Below are positions 26,301-32,108 of a stretch of DNA of 32,150 nt, piece by piece (positions within the stretch are counted from its first letter, which is position 1; the number at the start of each line of letters is the position of its first letter). The stretch comes from an uncultured Oscillospiraceae bacterium (GTDB taxonomy: Bacteria; Bacillota; Clostridia; Oscillospirales; Oscillospiraceae), in the NCBI GenBank assembly GCA_910587505.1, contig CAJULD010000032.1, positions 1 through 32,150 of the forward strand, written 5' to 3'. Below the pieces are notes generated by a model. The model made no database searches. It had not been told where the DNA came from and saw nothing but the letters and a program-made list of their open reading frames with translations. Made by a program: the position numbers and the translations under genes.

Positions 26301-26634
26301 GACAAACTACTCCGCCACCTATCAGGTGCTGGCGTCCAACCTGATCACCAGCAGCAACTATTCCTTCAGCCTGAACGCCATCCCCACCCAGGCCGGGGAG
26401 TATGTCACGGACATCTATCTGGATTTTGGCAAAGTGCCTGTGGGCTTCCAGTCGGTAGCCAATCCCACCCTGACGGTGCAGGTGCTGGGCACTGTCGCCA
26501 ACGGCTACCAGATCGTGAACCGGGCCGATGTGGGCGGCAAGTACCAGGGCACCTGGCAGACTGCGCAGGCCACCTGGGTCACCATTGTGCGTAAGCTGAC
26601 ACCGAATATTCCTTTGCCCAAGACTGGCTACTAA
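17383..26634 (+). CDS. Giant SpaA/Cna-B ladder adhesin, LPKTGY end
   Basis: 3083 residues, ATG 17383 after AAGGAGG (17366-17374 region). Signal peptide about 1-36 (basic KNKWRR head, ...TAFAAE). Residues 37-766 form the N-terminal head; the part around 135-215 (GWVDKEDILVNLPDILPGI and the following RYEYVI...GDTLVV..SR) resembles a decayed M15/VanX-like peptidase fold. From about 767 to 2905 there are about 22 Cna-B/SpaA repeats of 85-100 residues with the pattern I/L-x-K-x-D...P-L-x-G-V-x-F...T-D-x-x-G-x-I...G-Y-x-L-D-x-x-P-Q-T...F-x-N; Lys, Glu and Asn at these points normally form a self-made isopeptide bond. A Gly/Ser/Thr linker interrupts at about 2297-2327. The last domain (2905-3070) is a different beta fold. 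The protein stops at LPKTGY with no membrane helix. Probable surface or mating adhesin. Confidence 0.9.
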   Translation: MLKSLSQSIKNKWRRALSGLLAVITVAGMLPATAFAAERTSAGSAASTPVYAPTGDFEVNIAGATGWNGTHQPLTVYSTESGSTQTTTIPASGGAAPLPFALLEYSGGERVKVGLAVDDSGSVTGWEGGKLGKTGWVDKEDILVNLPDILPGIAYKRDGGRQFSSRLSRYEYVIAGNFAFAEQLAQLQREAMSDGDTLVVQQSRQDISIHRAKGDAGQLYQYTLDGAVYPKYEDWTEYDAPDDTLGLLRYELSNAIDRAYSVIPYTTLTELCASGIKRAPIKASSSNPTGGTGGLNPGSPGGQKPTTSNVDWSTDPERTFLRFTLIEFPEGVVKDIGNNDYSTWHVVGTPLNVVWSDGTYENWTAEQCRSKITWFNSSAMQYNGRGSNAAQMMAGGTGGVYSYDATSGYNQRWVTTADEFQRESGITDQQKEQMFHCNSSKWSASWIDGDYTSMWGTDPQPVTPGNLYKVYKPNDAFLYLLGRLSENSSGTGWSKDDAIAKWSEYVHDASGNLRTKYRIIIETGGVFVDPDGVRRAYTLREMMAYTLYNNEAAVKGSLIRDQSSTIRNMAQWMRQSKGQFLEYPLNGDGTPTGEELCSTNGYTEADSFVDSITKAAKIRDTIFTERRSYGLHILSPFNFERPEPTGTSLEVTKKSGASIPAGKTWSFTVTYTAGSPSNYTARKNNTDCTDQVINTGNGLRFSLKADETIRIVFDADASFRFEVHEDDSSQLTNISGTGGTADMSAKKFISSGGASKVTFTNGTTITEKKPVYLKLKKIAAKDKQPLSGAEFSVYADPSCTGTPLAVMTTGSDGTASTSVPNIVEDGGSVTLYVKETRAPAGCTPLAAPIPVTCKAPENSTQAGAAQVGPASGIENGGIPEPGKALLFKRDALTNAGVGPATFKFSSVTNGVYEFDTDEAGVLESVQWWDPTEAAGKYIKPGEYAVTELIPPPNYEPTTEVQQIKLELDANGNPIPAGPLVFKNLAKVGLKILKYDRQSHKPMSGVTFEIFRDGVSLGHYETNGSGEILLTGIEPGTYRAVEVDTGDDSHIKDTAPQEIELTAGCGVKELFFFNDVLPGMKLVKVDSADPSKTIPGVKFSIRAVDGSYGPKEFVTDSRGEIDLSKLPEGSYEVVELECAGYVIDNAQRIIHLRANDTAEFVFTNTKKPGLRLVKTSADGTPLDGVTFKITPIGDASHSIDRTTQNGGEIFVEDLEPGIYSVVETSTLPDHILDKTEYHVELSPGKVSELRLSNDKRPSLIISKRDKDTGDPIPGVTFTLRGADGPTITTKPTGPDGKVVITDLLPGVFTVIEQSVPENYILDTTPQTVTLFPNKEAQVEFQNYQRPTLKIVKVDINGKHLTGAIFEVKTKAGVKIGDFPVNANGEITVPQKHLTEGYYIITEKQAPAGYILDTTPHEVYLRPGKTTEVSIENEKKPGLTIYKVDSIVGDGIKGAKFEIWVSKDKNQNGTYQQLTNSFYYSDENGIIHLDNLDTGWYKIVEVEPPSGFMLKEPSEQTIYIEHDTSVEVTFENIPKSALVIRKIDSDTGAPLANAWFRVRYLGGTSGSGGTIIGEYQTSSNGNIVITGLEAGTYVCEEISAPHGYVMDTAPQTAYISGKEQDCITLTFTNSKYGSLLVKKIDSISREPLSDIQFYITTSDGSVVGNGNGYFTTDSAGTILVSDIMPGTTLVVKETRTRPGYILDDVPQTVKIESNETKTLEFRNQPTGSLLIRKVCSVNPSVTLANAEFKVTYSDGSLIGDSNGVYRSDENGEVRIEGLTPGKSVVITETKAPAGFLIDTQSQTAVIQAGKTVSVTMKNQPKGQLIVQKRDSLTNKPLPGAEFRITTAAGCEVGLDGVIGTSTLTQNGIFTTDSQGEIRISNLAPGAYVLSEIKAPNGGYVIDNPSTNVVIGPNGDTQTVIVKNSKAGALVIDKRDSVTNKPLAGVTFKVTTATGEFVPDENGQISSNGIYMTDRDGKITINGVVGALVVTEVKTIPGYTIDPNEKTQTVVVNPNDVQTLHFYNTPGTTLIIRKFIEGTENEPLSGVAFKVIDGSGAAVGPDDGIYYTNKAGEIVLSDVEPGTTVIAREIKTVDGFVLDGTPQKILIKDGEVQSLTFWNKRAGTLLIEKLDSVTKAPLMGAQFKVVYADGRVVDTEGGKLSSNGIYITDSNGQIKITNVTGTIVVTEEKCPDGYVLGSNDKSQTVVVNPQDTQTLRFYNDPLCSLTLTKRDSVTGKPVPNTEFTVRDGNGNLIGRYTTGRDGTVTVTGLVPGSTVVVTESKVPQGYVLNPTPQTITLKNGTGNSVVSGGSTGNTGGSTGSTGTGGGNNLDFENDPTTTLTIQKFVEGTDNQPMKGVEFLVTDSSGAVVGPNNGYYYTDKDGRITISNLEPGTTITARETKTLAGFILDGTPQSIKIKVGEGQTMTFWNKKAGGLVITKLDAVSKEPLAGVRFKLTYSDGTNVDQDGGKVSTNGIYVTDSNGQINVQGVTGTIIATEIETIPGYIIDPNTKSQTVKVNADDTQYLTFYNTPTQTLVIQKLVEGSKDQGLAGVEFLVTDSSGAFVGPNNGIYKTDKYGRITISDLKPGAVITAKETKALDGYVLDSTPQSIEIKSGEVQTLMFYNTPVGGLELIKVSESDKSQRIKGVTFEIRRMDGGLVDTITTGDNGRVFLPMDAGDYYAVEIEAAEGFKIDSTPHYFTVQDGKTTTLTVTNAPFSGIIIHKVNSVTGEGIYDVKFLVYDQNKNPIGEYSTDNEGYIYIDDLTVQGKGKLFIRELEAAPGYELDKEYKTVYVQPGKTIEIEWKNTPITGQFQIHKYAAEYNEVTGTPAGAPLQGAVYEISEARSGKVVDYITTDARGVAASKPLPLGRYKIVEVTAPAYWQVSGTVFDETLEYSGQIIKVSDYDKPSNLGVVITKRGNAEALAGSQMRYDFTVANTSNVPLENYYWHDRIPTDAARATIFTTGTYSARLNYRILYKTNYSATYQVLASNLITSSNYSFSLNAIPTQAGEYVTDIYLDFGKVPVGFQSVANPTLTVQVLGTVANGYQIVNRADVGGKYQGTWQTAQATWVTIVRKLTPNIPLPKTGY
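19681..26090 (+). repeat. Array of ~22 Cna-B-type repeats
   Basis: Each unit is about 255-320 bases and encodes one Cna-B domain; unit boundaries fall near the I-x-K strand at each start. Divergence is high along most of the array, but units near the 3' part are closer to each other. The units beginning near 23455, 24382 and 24967 open with a KF/L-x-E-G-x-x-x-x-x-P/G-x-x-G-V phrase, and those near 23158, 23737 and 24670 share S-x-NGIYxTD plus a TQTVxVN-x-x-D-x-Q strand. The two types alternate, giving a two-domain higher-order repeat of about 585 bases. Confidence 0.85.
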
Positions 26635-26645
26635 ACCAACAAGCG

Positions 26646-26673
26646 GGGCGGCTCTCTAAAATGGGAGCCGCCC
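26646..26673 (+). terminator. Terminator after adhesin gene
   Basis: GGGCGGCTC (26646-26654) pairs exactly with GAGCCGCCC (26665-26673) across a ten-base loop, followed by TATTACA. It lies 11 bases after the adhesin stop codon. The 3' end of the minus-strand gene is at 26691, so it may serve both converging transcripts. The T-run is short, but stem strength and position make the call reasonable. Confidence 0.7.
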
Positions 26674-26690
26674 TATTACACTCTCAGCTG

Positions 26691-27041
26691 TTACTGCTCG
26701 TTTTTTATCAACATAGCAATGAATTTAGACAACTGCTCCTCAAATGTCTCGCTTTCGTTCAGCGCAGCAAGGATTCGATTAGCCTGCTCCATAGGCGGTT
26801 CATTTTTTTGGACTGGCAAGTGGACGGAAGCGATAAATCCACTGATGACCGCCCCCACTTCCCTGGCCCATGCGTTGGCGATCAAGTCACTTGTATTGGT
26901 TGGATTCTCGCCGTATTCCACAACGATCTCCATAATTTTATTGCTGTCAATTCCCACTGCCGTGGCAGGCAGCCGGAATGACAGAGCATTGATTATGTTC
27001 AGATCAGTTTCTACGAAATCAGGGAACTTGGCAGACATCAT
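26691..27041 (-). CDS. Unknown 116-aa soluble protein
   Basis: Minus strand. The start at 27041 (MMSAKFPDF...) is preferred over ATG 27047 because AGGAG (27052-27048 on the minus strand) is six bases away from 27041 but overlaps the region just before 27047. The protein is soluble and mostly helical: an N-terminal FPDFVETDLNIINALSFRLP stretch, a central IMEIVVEYGENPTNTSDL, a small hydrophobic segment EVGAVISGFIASV (about 68-80) and a helical C-terminus ending FIAMLIKNEQ. I do not recognise it. It faces away from the HD-GYP gene, with starts only about 16-64 bp apart, so the two promoters overlap or lie inside the neighbours' coding starts. Confidence 0.6.
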   Translation of the reverse strand: MMSAKFPDFVETDLNIINALSFRLPATAVGIDSNKIMEIVVEYGENPTNTSDLIANAWAREVGAVISGFIASVHLPVQKNEPPMEQANRILAALNESETFEEQLSKFIAMLIKNEQ

Positions 27042-27104
27042 AAGCATCTCCTAAATATGTATGTTAATGGCTATGATAACAGGAAAGTGACAGGTGATAT
27101 AAAA

Positions 27105-27722
27105 TTGAACGTAGAATCTACATTTGAAATCCTCCGCCGGGAGCAGCTTCTCATTGACCACGCGCCCCACAGCGTACAGTTTCAGGACCTGACCGGCAGC
27201 CTGCTCCGCGTTTTTTCCGCCGCCGCAGTCATTCCGCCGCTGACTGTATCGGAGATACGGATGTATGCGGCCTTGGCCCTGCTCCACGACGTCGGCAAGC
27301 GGGCCATCCCTTCGGAAATCCTCGACAAACCCGGTCCTCTGACCAAAGAAGAATTTGAGGTGATGAAAACCCATACCACACAGGGGTGTGACCTGCTGGA
27401 GCGGATGCCGGAGCTGCGGGAGTGCGAGGTGTTTTCCCAGATTTGCGACGTATGCCGCCACCACCATGAGCGGTGGGACGGCGGCGGTTATCCGGACGGG
27501 CTGGAGGGAGACAACATTACCCCATGGGTGCAGGCGGTGGGACTGGCAGACGCTTTTGACGCCCTGATTCACCGGCGGGTGTACAAACCGGCCTACCCGC
27601 CGGAGCAAGCTAGTGAGATGATATTGACCGGGGCCTGCGGCATCTTTAATCCGCTGCTTCTGGCCTGCTTCGCCCAGCACATCGGCGCAATCTCCAGAGC
27701 GGTCTATTCCTCTGCTGTTTGA
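27105..27722 (+). CDS. HD-GYP domain phosphohydrolase
   Basis: 205 residues if TTG 27105 is used (AGGTGA at 27092-27097, seven bases away). An in-frame ATG at 27057 has no ribosome site but would add 16 residues, so the start is uncertain. One HD-GYP domain fills the protein: metal-binding His61-Asp62 in LLHDVGK, the KTHTTQG block with His90, HHH at 119-121 with ERWDGGGYPDGL (GYP at 128-130), and a late ADAFDALIH block. HD-GYP proteins typically cleave cyclic di-GMP or related dinucleotides. No receiver or sensor domain is attached. It could link second-messenger level to transfer or adhesion. It runs tail-to-tail into the MmcQ/YjbR gene with an overlap of 19 bp. Confidence 0.85.
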   Translation: MNVESTFEILRREQLLIDHAPHSVQFQDLTGSLLRVFSAAAVIPPLTVSEIRMYAALALLHDVGKRAIPSEILDKPGPLTKEEFEVMKTHTTQGCDLLERMPELRECEVFSQICDVCRHHHERWDGGGYPDGLEGDNITPWVQAVGLADAFDALIHRRVYKPAYPPEQASEMILTGACGIFNPLLLACFAQHIGAISRAVYSSAV

Positions 27723-28108
27723 GTGCGTCTCTTTTTATGTTTGGGCGCAACGCTGTCATAGCTCAGCTCCAGCAACGGGAATATCTGGTCATCTGAAACG
27801 GAGTCGTTAAGCAGAATCGAGATCCAGTGGTTCTTGTTCATATGGTAGGCGGGGCGAAATCCTTTCTCTGCCAACAGAGAACCGACCATAATTGTGCCGC
27901 ATTTCACATTCATTACATCAACAAGGTCCTCACCTGAGAGACCGAGCTTGTTGGCGGGTACATCCATAATGATGGCATACCATTTTTTGCTCGCGGGGTG
28001 ACGGAATACCGCGCTACCTGGGCTGTCCGCCCAAAGGTATTCCGCCTCTGTTCCATAGGTCTCCCGGATATACTGCGTGATCCGCTCACGCTGAGATATT
28101 TGGCTCAT
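27704..28108 (-). CDS. MmcQ/YjbR family protein
   Basis: 134 residues on the minus strand, ATG 28108 with AAGGAG (28121-28116) seven bases upstream. Family order is clear: a helical N-terminus (ERITQYIRETYGTEAEYLW), the FRHPASKKWYAIIMDVP hairpin, LVDVMNVKCGTIMVGSLL, and the final FRPAYHMNKNHWISILLND segment followed by a helix that contains the conserved Asp-rich end. YjbR/MmcQ proteins have a CyaY-like fold and are thought to bind DNA; their role is uncertain. It is the second gene of a two-gene minus-strand unit, 11 bp after the zinc-ribbon gene. The ends of this gene and the HD-GYP gene overlap. Confidence 0.8.
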   Translation of the reverse strand: MSQISQRERITQYIRETYGTEAEYLWADSPGSAVFRHPASKKWYAIIMDVPANKLGLSGEDLVDVMNVKCGTIMVGSLLAEKGFRPAYHMNKNHWISILLNDSVSDDQIFPLLELSYDSVAPKHKKRRTQTAEE

Positions 28109-28119
28109 GGCTCTGCTCC

Positions 28120-28272
28120 TTAAATCTCCCGTGGCTCCTTCAGGCGTTCCTCATATTCCTGCCGCTCCGCTTCGTCTGCTAGCCGGACGGCATACTTCCC
28201 GCAGTCGGGACACTGCTCCGGCTGGCTGACGCGGCTGAAAATAAAGTGGCAGTTATCGCAAGTGTAAATCAT
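28120..28272 (-). CDS. Small zinc-ribbon protein
   Basis: 50 residues on the minus strand. The start at 28272 (MIYTCDNCHFIF) follows an AGGTGATAG site; the longer open frame to 28344 lacks one. Cys pairs CDNC (residues 5-8) and CPDC (about 22-25) form a rubredoxin-like or zinc-ribbon knuckle, followed by a short, strongly charged helix (EAERQEYEERL). Such tiny proteins are common in Firmicutes and usually bind one zinc ion. It is the first gene of the minus-strand pair with the MmcQ/YjbR gene and starts about 65 bp from the plus-strand C39 gene. Confidence 0.7.
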   Translation of the reverse strand: MIYTCDNCHFIFSRVSQPEQCPDCGKYAVRLADEAERQEYEERLKEPREI

Positions 28273-28336
28273 TTCTATCACCTGCGACATTATAGCAGAA
28301 TAATCACTATCATACAAGGTCAGGAGGTATCTAAGA

Positions 28337-29698
28337 CTGAACAATCAAGAAAAAAGCAGCCTGTCTCAAATGGCCGGCACCGCCCACACCATCCACGGAG
28401 CCATCAAGACTGGCAAGGCCATCTCCGCCGCCGCAAAGGGGGCCGCAGTAGGCGGGCCATACGGGGCCGCGGCCGGGCTGGTCCTGGGAGCGGGGCGGCA
28501 CGCCGGGAAGTTCCTTGCGGTCGCCGCTGTGCTGCTCATGCTCCCGATGCTGTTCCTGCTCATGCTGCCATCCCTGATTTTCGGTGGCCTGACCAGCAGC
28601 GGCAGCTCCAGCCAGCCCATCCTCAACGACAACACCGCCATTGTCCAGAACGTGAACGACATCGCCTTTGCGGTCAATGAGGTGCTGGGCGAAGGCATCA
28701 CCGACACAGAGGCCCGGATCGCCCAGGACTTTGCAACGACGGGTGGCGACAACTACGAGATCGTCAACCCCTATGCCAGCGATATGACCAGCAACACCAA
28801 CTCCTTTATCGCCCAATACTGCGCTGCCAAGGGAGAGAGCTGGGACACCATCTCCCTGGCCGATATGCAGGCCATTTTGCGGCAGGGCAAGAGCAATCTG
28901 TACTCCTACACCCGCACCAGCGAGACCCGGACGGTGGAGGACGACGACCCGGACACCTCGGACGTGGTGGAGACCAAAACAGAGACCTGGTACATCTATA
29001 CTCTCTCCTACAATGGGGAGGGCTATTTTGCGGACAACGTGTTTCATCTCACCGAGGATCAGAAATCGCTGGCCGGCGACTATGCCCAGAACCTCAGCCT
29101 GTTCCTGGGCGATGGGCTGTTTCAGTACACAGAGTACGGCGGCACCACGATTGCCTCTCTGGGAGACGTCCGCTTTACAGACGGGGCCACAGAGGTGGTC
29201 TACTTCAACCAGCTGGACGAACGCTGGGCCAACAAGCCCTACGGCACCGACAACATCGGCGGCTACGGCTGCGGCCCCACTTCCATGTCCATTGTGGTGT
29301 CCTCACTGACAAGCGACATTGTGGATCCGGTTGAGATGTCGGAGTGGGCCTATAAAAACGGCGGTTGGTGCAGCAAGAGCGGTTCCTACCATTCCCTGAT
29401 TCCCAGCGCGGCCAAGGCGTGGGGCCTGACTGTGGAGGGCTGTACGGCCTCCGAGCCCCAGCGCATCCTGGACGCCCTGAGCAGCGGTAAGCTGGTGGTC
29501 GCCATTATGACTAAGGGGCACTTTACCACCGGCGGACATTTCATCGTCCTCCGCGGGGTACAGGACGGGAAAATCCTGGTGGCTGACCCCGCCAGCTATA
29601 AGCGGAGCGGGAAGCTGTGGGACCTGTCCATCATACTCAACGAGGCCAGCAAAGGAGCGGCAGCGGGCGGGCCTTTCTGGATCATTGGTGCGCCATAA
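28337..29698 (+). CDS. Membrane-anchored C39-like peptidase (CTG start?)
   Basis: The first ATG (28370) has no ribosome site. In-frame CTG 28337 lies nine bases after AGGAGG (28322-28327) and the intervening bases resemble the initiation sites of two other genes, so I start there (453 aa). Order: a basic, Ala/Gly-rich N-terminus (KTGKAISAAAKGAAVGG), a transmembrane helix (about 60-85, FLAVAAVLLMLPMLFLL), a helical extracellular part (90-270), then a C39-like peptidase domain with Gln292 in YFNQLDERW, Cys312 in YGCGPTSMS, His401 in GGHFIVLRG and Asp417 in VADPAS. Cys peptidases anchored this way act as VirB1-like wall-opening enzymes in Gram-positive conjugation. It probably stands in the transfer set beside the DUF2325 gene. 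Confidence 0.85.
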   Translation: MNNQEKSSLSQMAGTAHTIHGAIKTGKAISAAAKGAAVGGPYGAAAGLVLGAGRHAGKFLAVAAVLLMLPMLFLLMLPSLIFGGLTSSGSSSQPILNDNTAIVQNVNDIAFAVNEVLGEGITDTEARIAQDFATTGGDNYEIVNPYASDMTSNTNSFIAQYCAAKGESWDTISLADMQAILRQGKSNLYSYTRTSETRTVEDDDPDTSDVVETKTETWYIYTLSYNGEGYFADNVFHLTEDQKSLAGDYAQNLSLFLGDGLFQYTEYGGTTIASLGDVRFTDGATEVVYFNQLDERWANKPYGTDNIGGYGCGPTSMSIVVSSLTSDIVDPVEMSEWAYKNGGWCSKSGSYHSLIPSAAKAWGLTVEGCTASEPQRILDALSSGKLVVAIMTKGHFTTGGHFIVLRGVQDGKILVADPASYKRSGKLWDLSIILNEASKGAAAGGPFWIIGAP

Positions 29699-29740
29699 AA
29701 GCAGTCATTAAGCGATTTATCCCCCAAGGAGGTTGATGAA

Positions 29741-31897
29741 ATGGGGCATAAAATCAATGAATCCCCCAAAACGATACGGCTTGTGTCAAAAGAATTCAAG
29801 CATTCCATACAATATGTGAATGAGGTGACCGAGGGCGGAAATGGAGCGGCCACATACGACCTGTCCGGCGATATCCTAAGACGGCGAAAAGCAGCTACTC
29901 TGGCCTATCTGGAGACAGCAAGATTCCGATATGCAGAGAAGTATCCTGAACTGGATATTGATGTCGAATGGGCAAGGCTGTGCGCTGCACCTGCTGACTC
30001 TGTAAATATGGTCGATGAGGAATGTCATATTTCTTTGGCTGCAGCTCTCTGGTTTCTGGATGTATTTTGCGAGTGCAGCAATAGCCGTGTCATCCATGAA
30101 TATCTGCCCGAGGATAAAGGTAAGTACCTGTATGTCGAGGATTATACAGAGCCGCGCTACGATGAGGCGGTTATACGAAAAACACTCCAGTTGATTGTGG
30201 AGCGGAATGGCGGTCATAGCCAGAGTTATGGTCTGATCAGCGGTGCCGCAGCCCGGCGTCGCTGTTCTGGGGTGTGGACAGCATCTAAAAACCTTGTTAC
30301 AGACAGGGAGCGTTTTGACACACTGATGTCGATGCTCCCGTCAGGTCTGGTCGAACAGATTTCCGCAAACTTTGAGGTCAGAATGTGGGACTATATCGAC
30401 CGGTATTTTGCCTGCATGGCGGAGTATGCCCGTAAAGAGCGGCGCGCCAGGAGCGTGGTCAGGCAAATCTCGGACGAATGTAACCAGCAATACCGCGAGG
30501 CCGGAGGCATCTGTTTGGAAGATCTGACTCACAGAGGCTCTTCCCAATACCCGTTTGCATCTCCTCCGGAGAGCCAGCCCTCTGTCCACCCGGTCGTATT
30601 GTCCTTCCAGCGGGAAAAACGGCTGGAAGAAATCGAGACGCTGGCGAAAACGGGGTTGGAAAAGCAGGATGAGGCGGACAGGCTTACCTTTGACCACTAT
30701 GATCTGCGGCTATATGCCTATCTGCTGCCGGTTATGGAGGGCGAGCTTATTGCGAATTGGGGAAAGCGGTATCCTCCGGAGATACGGCAGATTATGGAGG
30801 GGCTTACCGTAGATGACCCGTATGAAACCTGTTTTGCGTTCTTGTGTATGGTAGAAGCCGGGAGCGACCTGCCCTGGCTGTATTCGCCGGCTCTGGCTGT
30901 GCTGATGGCCGCTGTTGCGAAACTGCCTTGGTATATGGCGGCGCCCGGTATCCCTGGTCTGTATGAGATTTGCTATGGAGATGGAGAGGCGGATGTAAAC
31001 GATGGCTCCTTTGATCTTGCGACCTCATGGGGGCCGTATGAGAAAAGAGCTGGTCTGTATGAACTGCAATACCGGCCGGATATTATGCCCCACCCTTTGG
31101 ACCCGGAGGGGCCATACAGGGCTGTCAATCTACCGCAGTTGGTATTCGGATTGACCGGGCTGATTATGCCGCGCCACGTCTCCATATCCGACAAGGCGGC
31201 GGAGGCATTGACGCGGGCTGGCATCCCGGAGGCAGAAGTTCCCGTATGGGAGAAATATCTGCATCTTGTCGAAGAATTTCAGATGGGACGCTTTATAATT
31301 GAAAACAATCTGCTGACGGGCATGATGGAGGCCGCCGCAGAGAATGCCGAGGCTGAAGATTCAGCGGCCTTGCAAGAGATGTCCAAACGGGTACAGGAAT
31401 TGGAAACACAGCTTGCCCAAACCTGGGACGCCCTGCATACGGCTGAGAAAGCTGTCAAGGCGGGGCAGGCGGAACTGGCGCAGGCCAAGGCCGAGGCCAG
31501 CAGTGAGCGTCAAGAACTGATTGACCTGCGGGAGCTGGTGTTTTACCAAACCTCCGGACAAGAGCCGGAGTCGGAAGTATCACAGGGGATTCAATTTCCC
31601 TATCAGGCCAGGCAGCGCACGGTGGTTTTCGGCGGCAGCGATAACTGGCTGAAGGCAATCCGCCCCCTGCTCCCAGGCGTCAACTTTATCAGGCGTGATA
31701 TCAGTCCCAGCGCGGACTTGATCCGCCGGGCGGATATTGTTTGGATTCAGACCAACTACATTGCCCATTCCTACTACTACAAGGTGGCCGAGATTGCCCG
31801 AAACAGCGACGTCCCCATCCGGTACTTTACTTGCACAAACGCCGCCAGATGCGCGGAACGCCTTGCGGCGGCTGACCAGCAGACTGATAACATATAG
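29741..31897 (+). CDS. DUF2325 domain protein, long N-terminus
   Basis: 718 residues, ATG 29741 after AAGGAGG (29726-29732 region). The C-terminal ~90 residues (about 625-710) are a DUF2325 domain: VVFGGSDNWLKAI, DISPSADLIRRADIVWIQTNYIAH and VPIRYFTCTNAARCAERL. Before it is a coiled coil (about 540-605, Glu/Ala/Gln-rich heptads). The long N-terminal half (1-530) is soluble and mixed, and I do not recognise it. DUF2325 domains are small Rossmann-like units often linked to coiled coils in Firmicutes mobile elements; their activity is unknown. It follows the peptidase gene by 42 bp and probably belongs to the same transcript. Confidence 0.8.
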   Translation: MGHKINESPKTIRLVSKEFKHSIQYVNEVTEGGNGAATYDLSGDILRRRKAATLAYLETARFRYAEKYPELDIDVEWARLCAAPADSVNMVDEECHISLAAALWFLDVFCECSNSRVIHEYLPEDKGKYLYVEDYTEPRYDEAVIRKTLQLIVERNGGHSQSYGLISGAAARRRCSGVWTASKNLVTDRERFDTLMSMLPSGLVEQISANFEVRMWDYIDRYFACMAEYARKERRARSVVRQISDECNQQYREAGGICLEDLTHRGSSQYPFASPPESQPSVHPVVLSFQREKRLEEIETLAKTGLEKQDEADRLTFDHYDLRLYAYLLPVMEGELIANWGKRYPPEIRQIMEGLTVDDPYETCFAFLCMVEAGSDLPWLYSPALAVLMAAVAKLPWYMAAPGIPGLYEICYGDGEADVNDGSFDLATSWGPYEKRAGLYELQYRPDIMPHPLDPEGPYRAVNLPQLVFGLTGLIMPRHVSISDKAAEALTRAGIPEAEVPVWEKYLHLVEEFQMGRFIIENNLLTGMMEAAAENAEAEDSAALQEMSKRVQELETQLAQTWDALHTAEKAVKAGQAELAQAKAEASSERQELIDLRELVFYQTSGQEPESEVSQGIQFPYQARQRTVVFGGSDNWLKAIRPLLPGVNFIRRDISPSADLIRRADIVWIQTNYIAHSYYYKVAEIARNSDVPIRYFTCTNAARCAERLAAADQQTDNI

Positions 31898-32108
31898 GGG
31901 CTGTTGGTTACAGGCGGGACAATTTTCTGCGCCTGAATTTGTTTACAAAAAATTCACAATTTTTGATGCCCTTTTTTCCTTCGAGCGGTGCGTATTAAAG
32001 CAGTTGATAAATTTGGGGTAGTCTCTCAACCCCCGACAAAACTGAATCAGTCCATCCCATCTATGGGGGGAACTGACGAAACGCAGCGTGAAGAAAGGAA
32101 GTGCGCAT
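31898..32108 (+). other. Intergenic region with small inverted repeat
   Basis: This 211-bp AT-richer gap holds no supported gene. AAAAATT (31948-31954) pairs with AATTTTT (31958-31964) across a three-base loop, and a run of six T follows shortly after (31972-31977). It resembles a weak terminator of the DUF2325 gene. GGGGT / ACCCC near 32015-32035 is a second, weaker hairpin. I see no clear promoter for the next gene, although TTGATA (32004-32009) is a possible -35. Confidence 0.35.
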
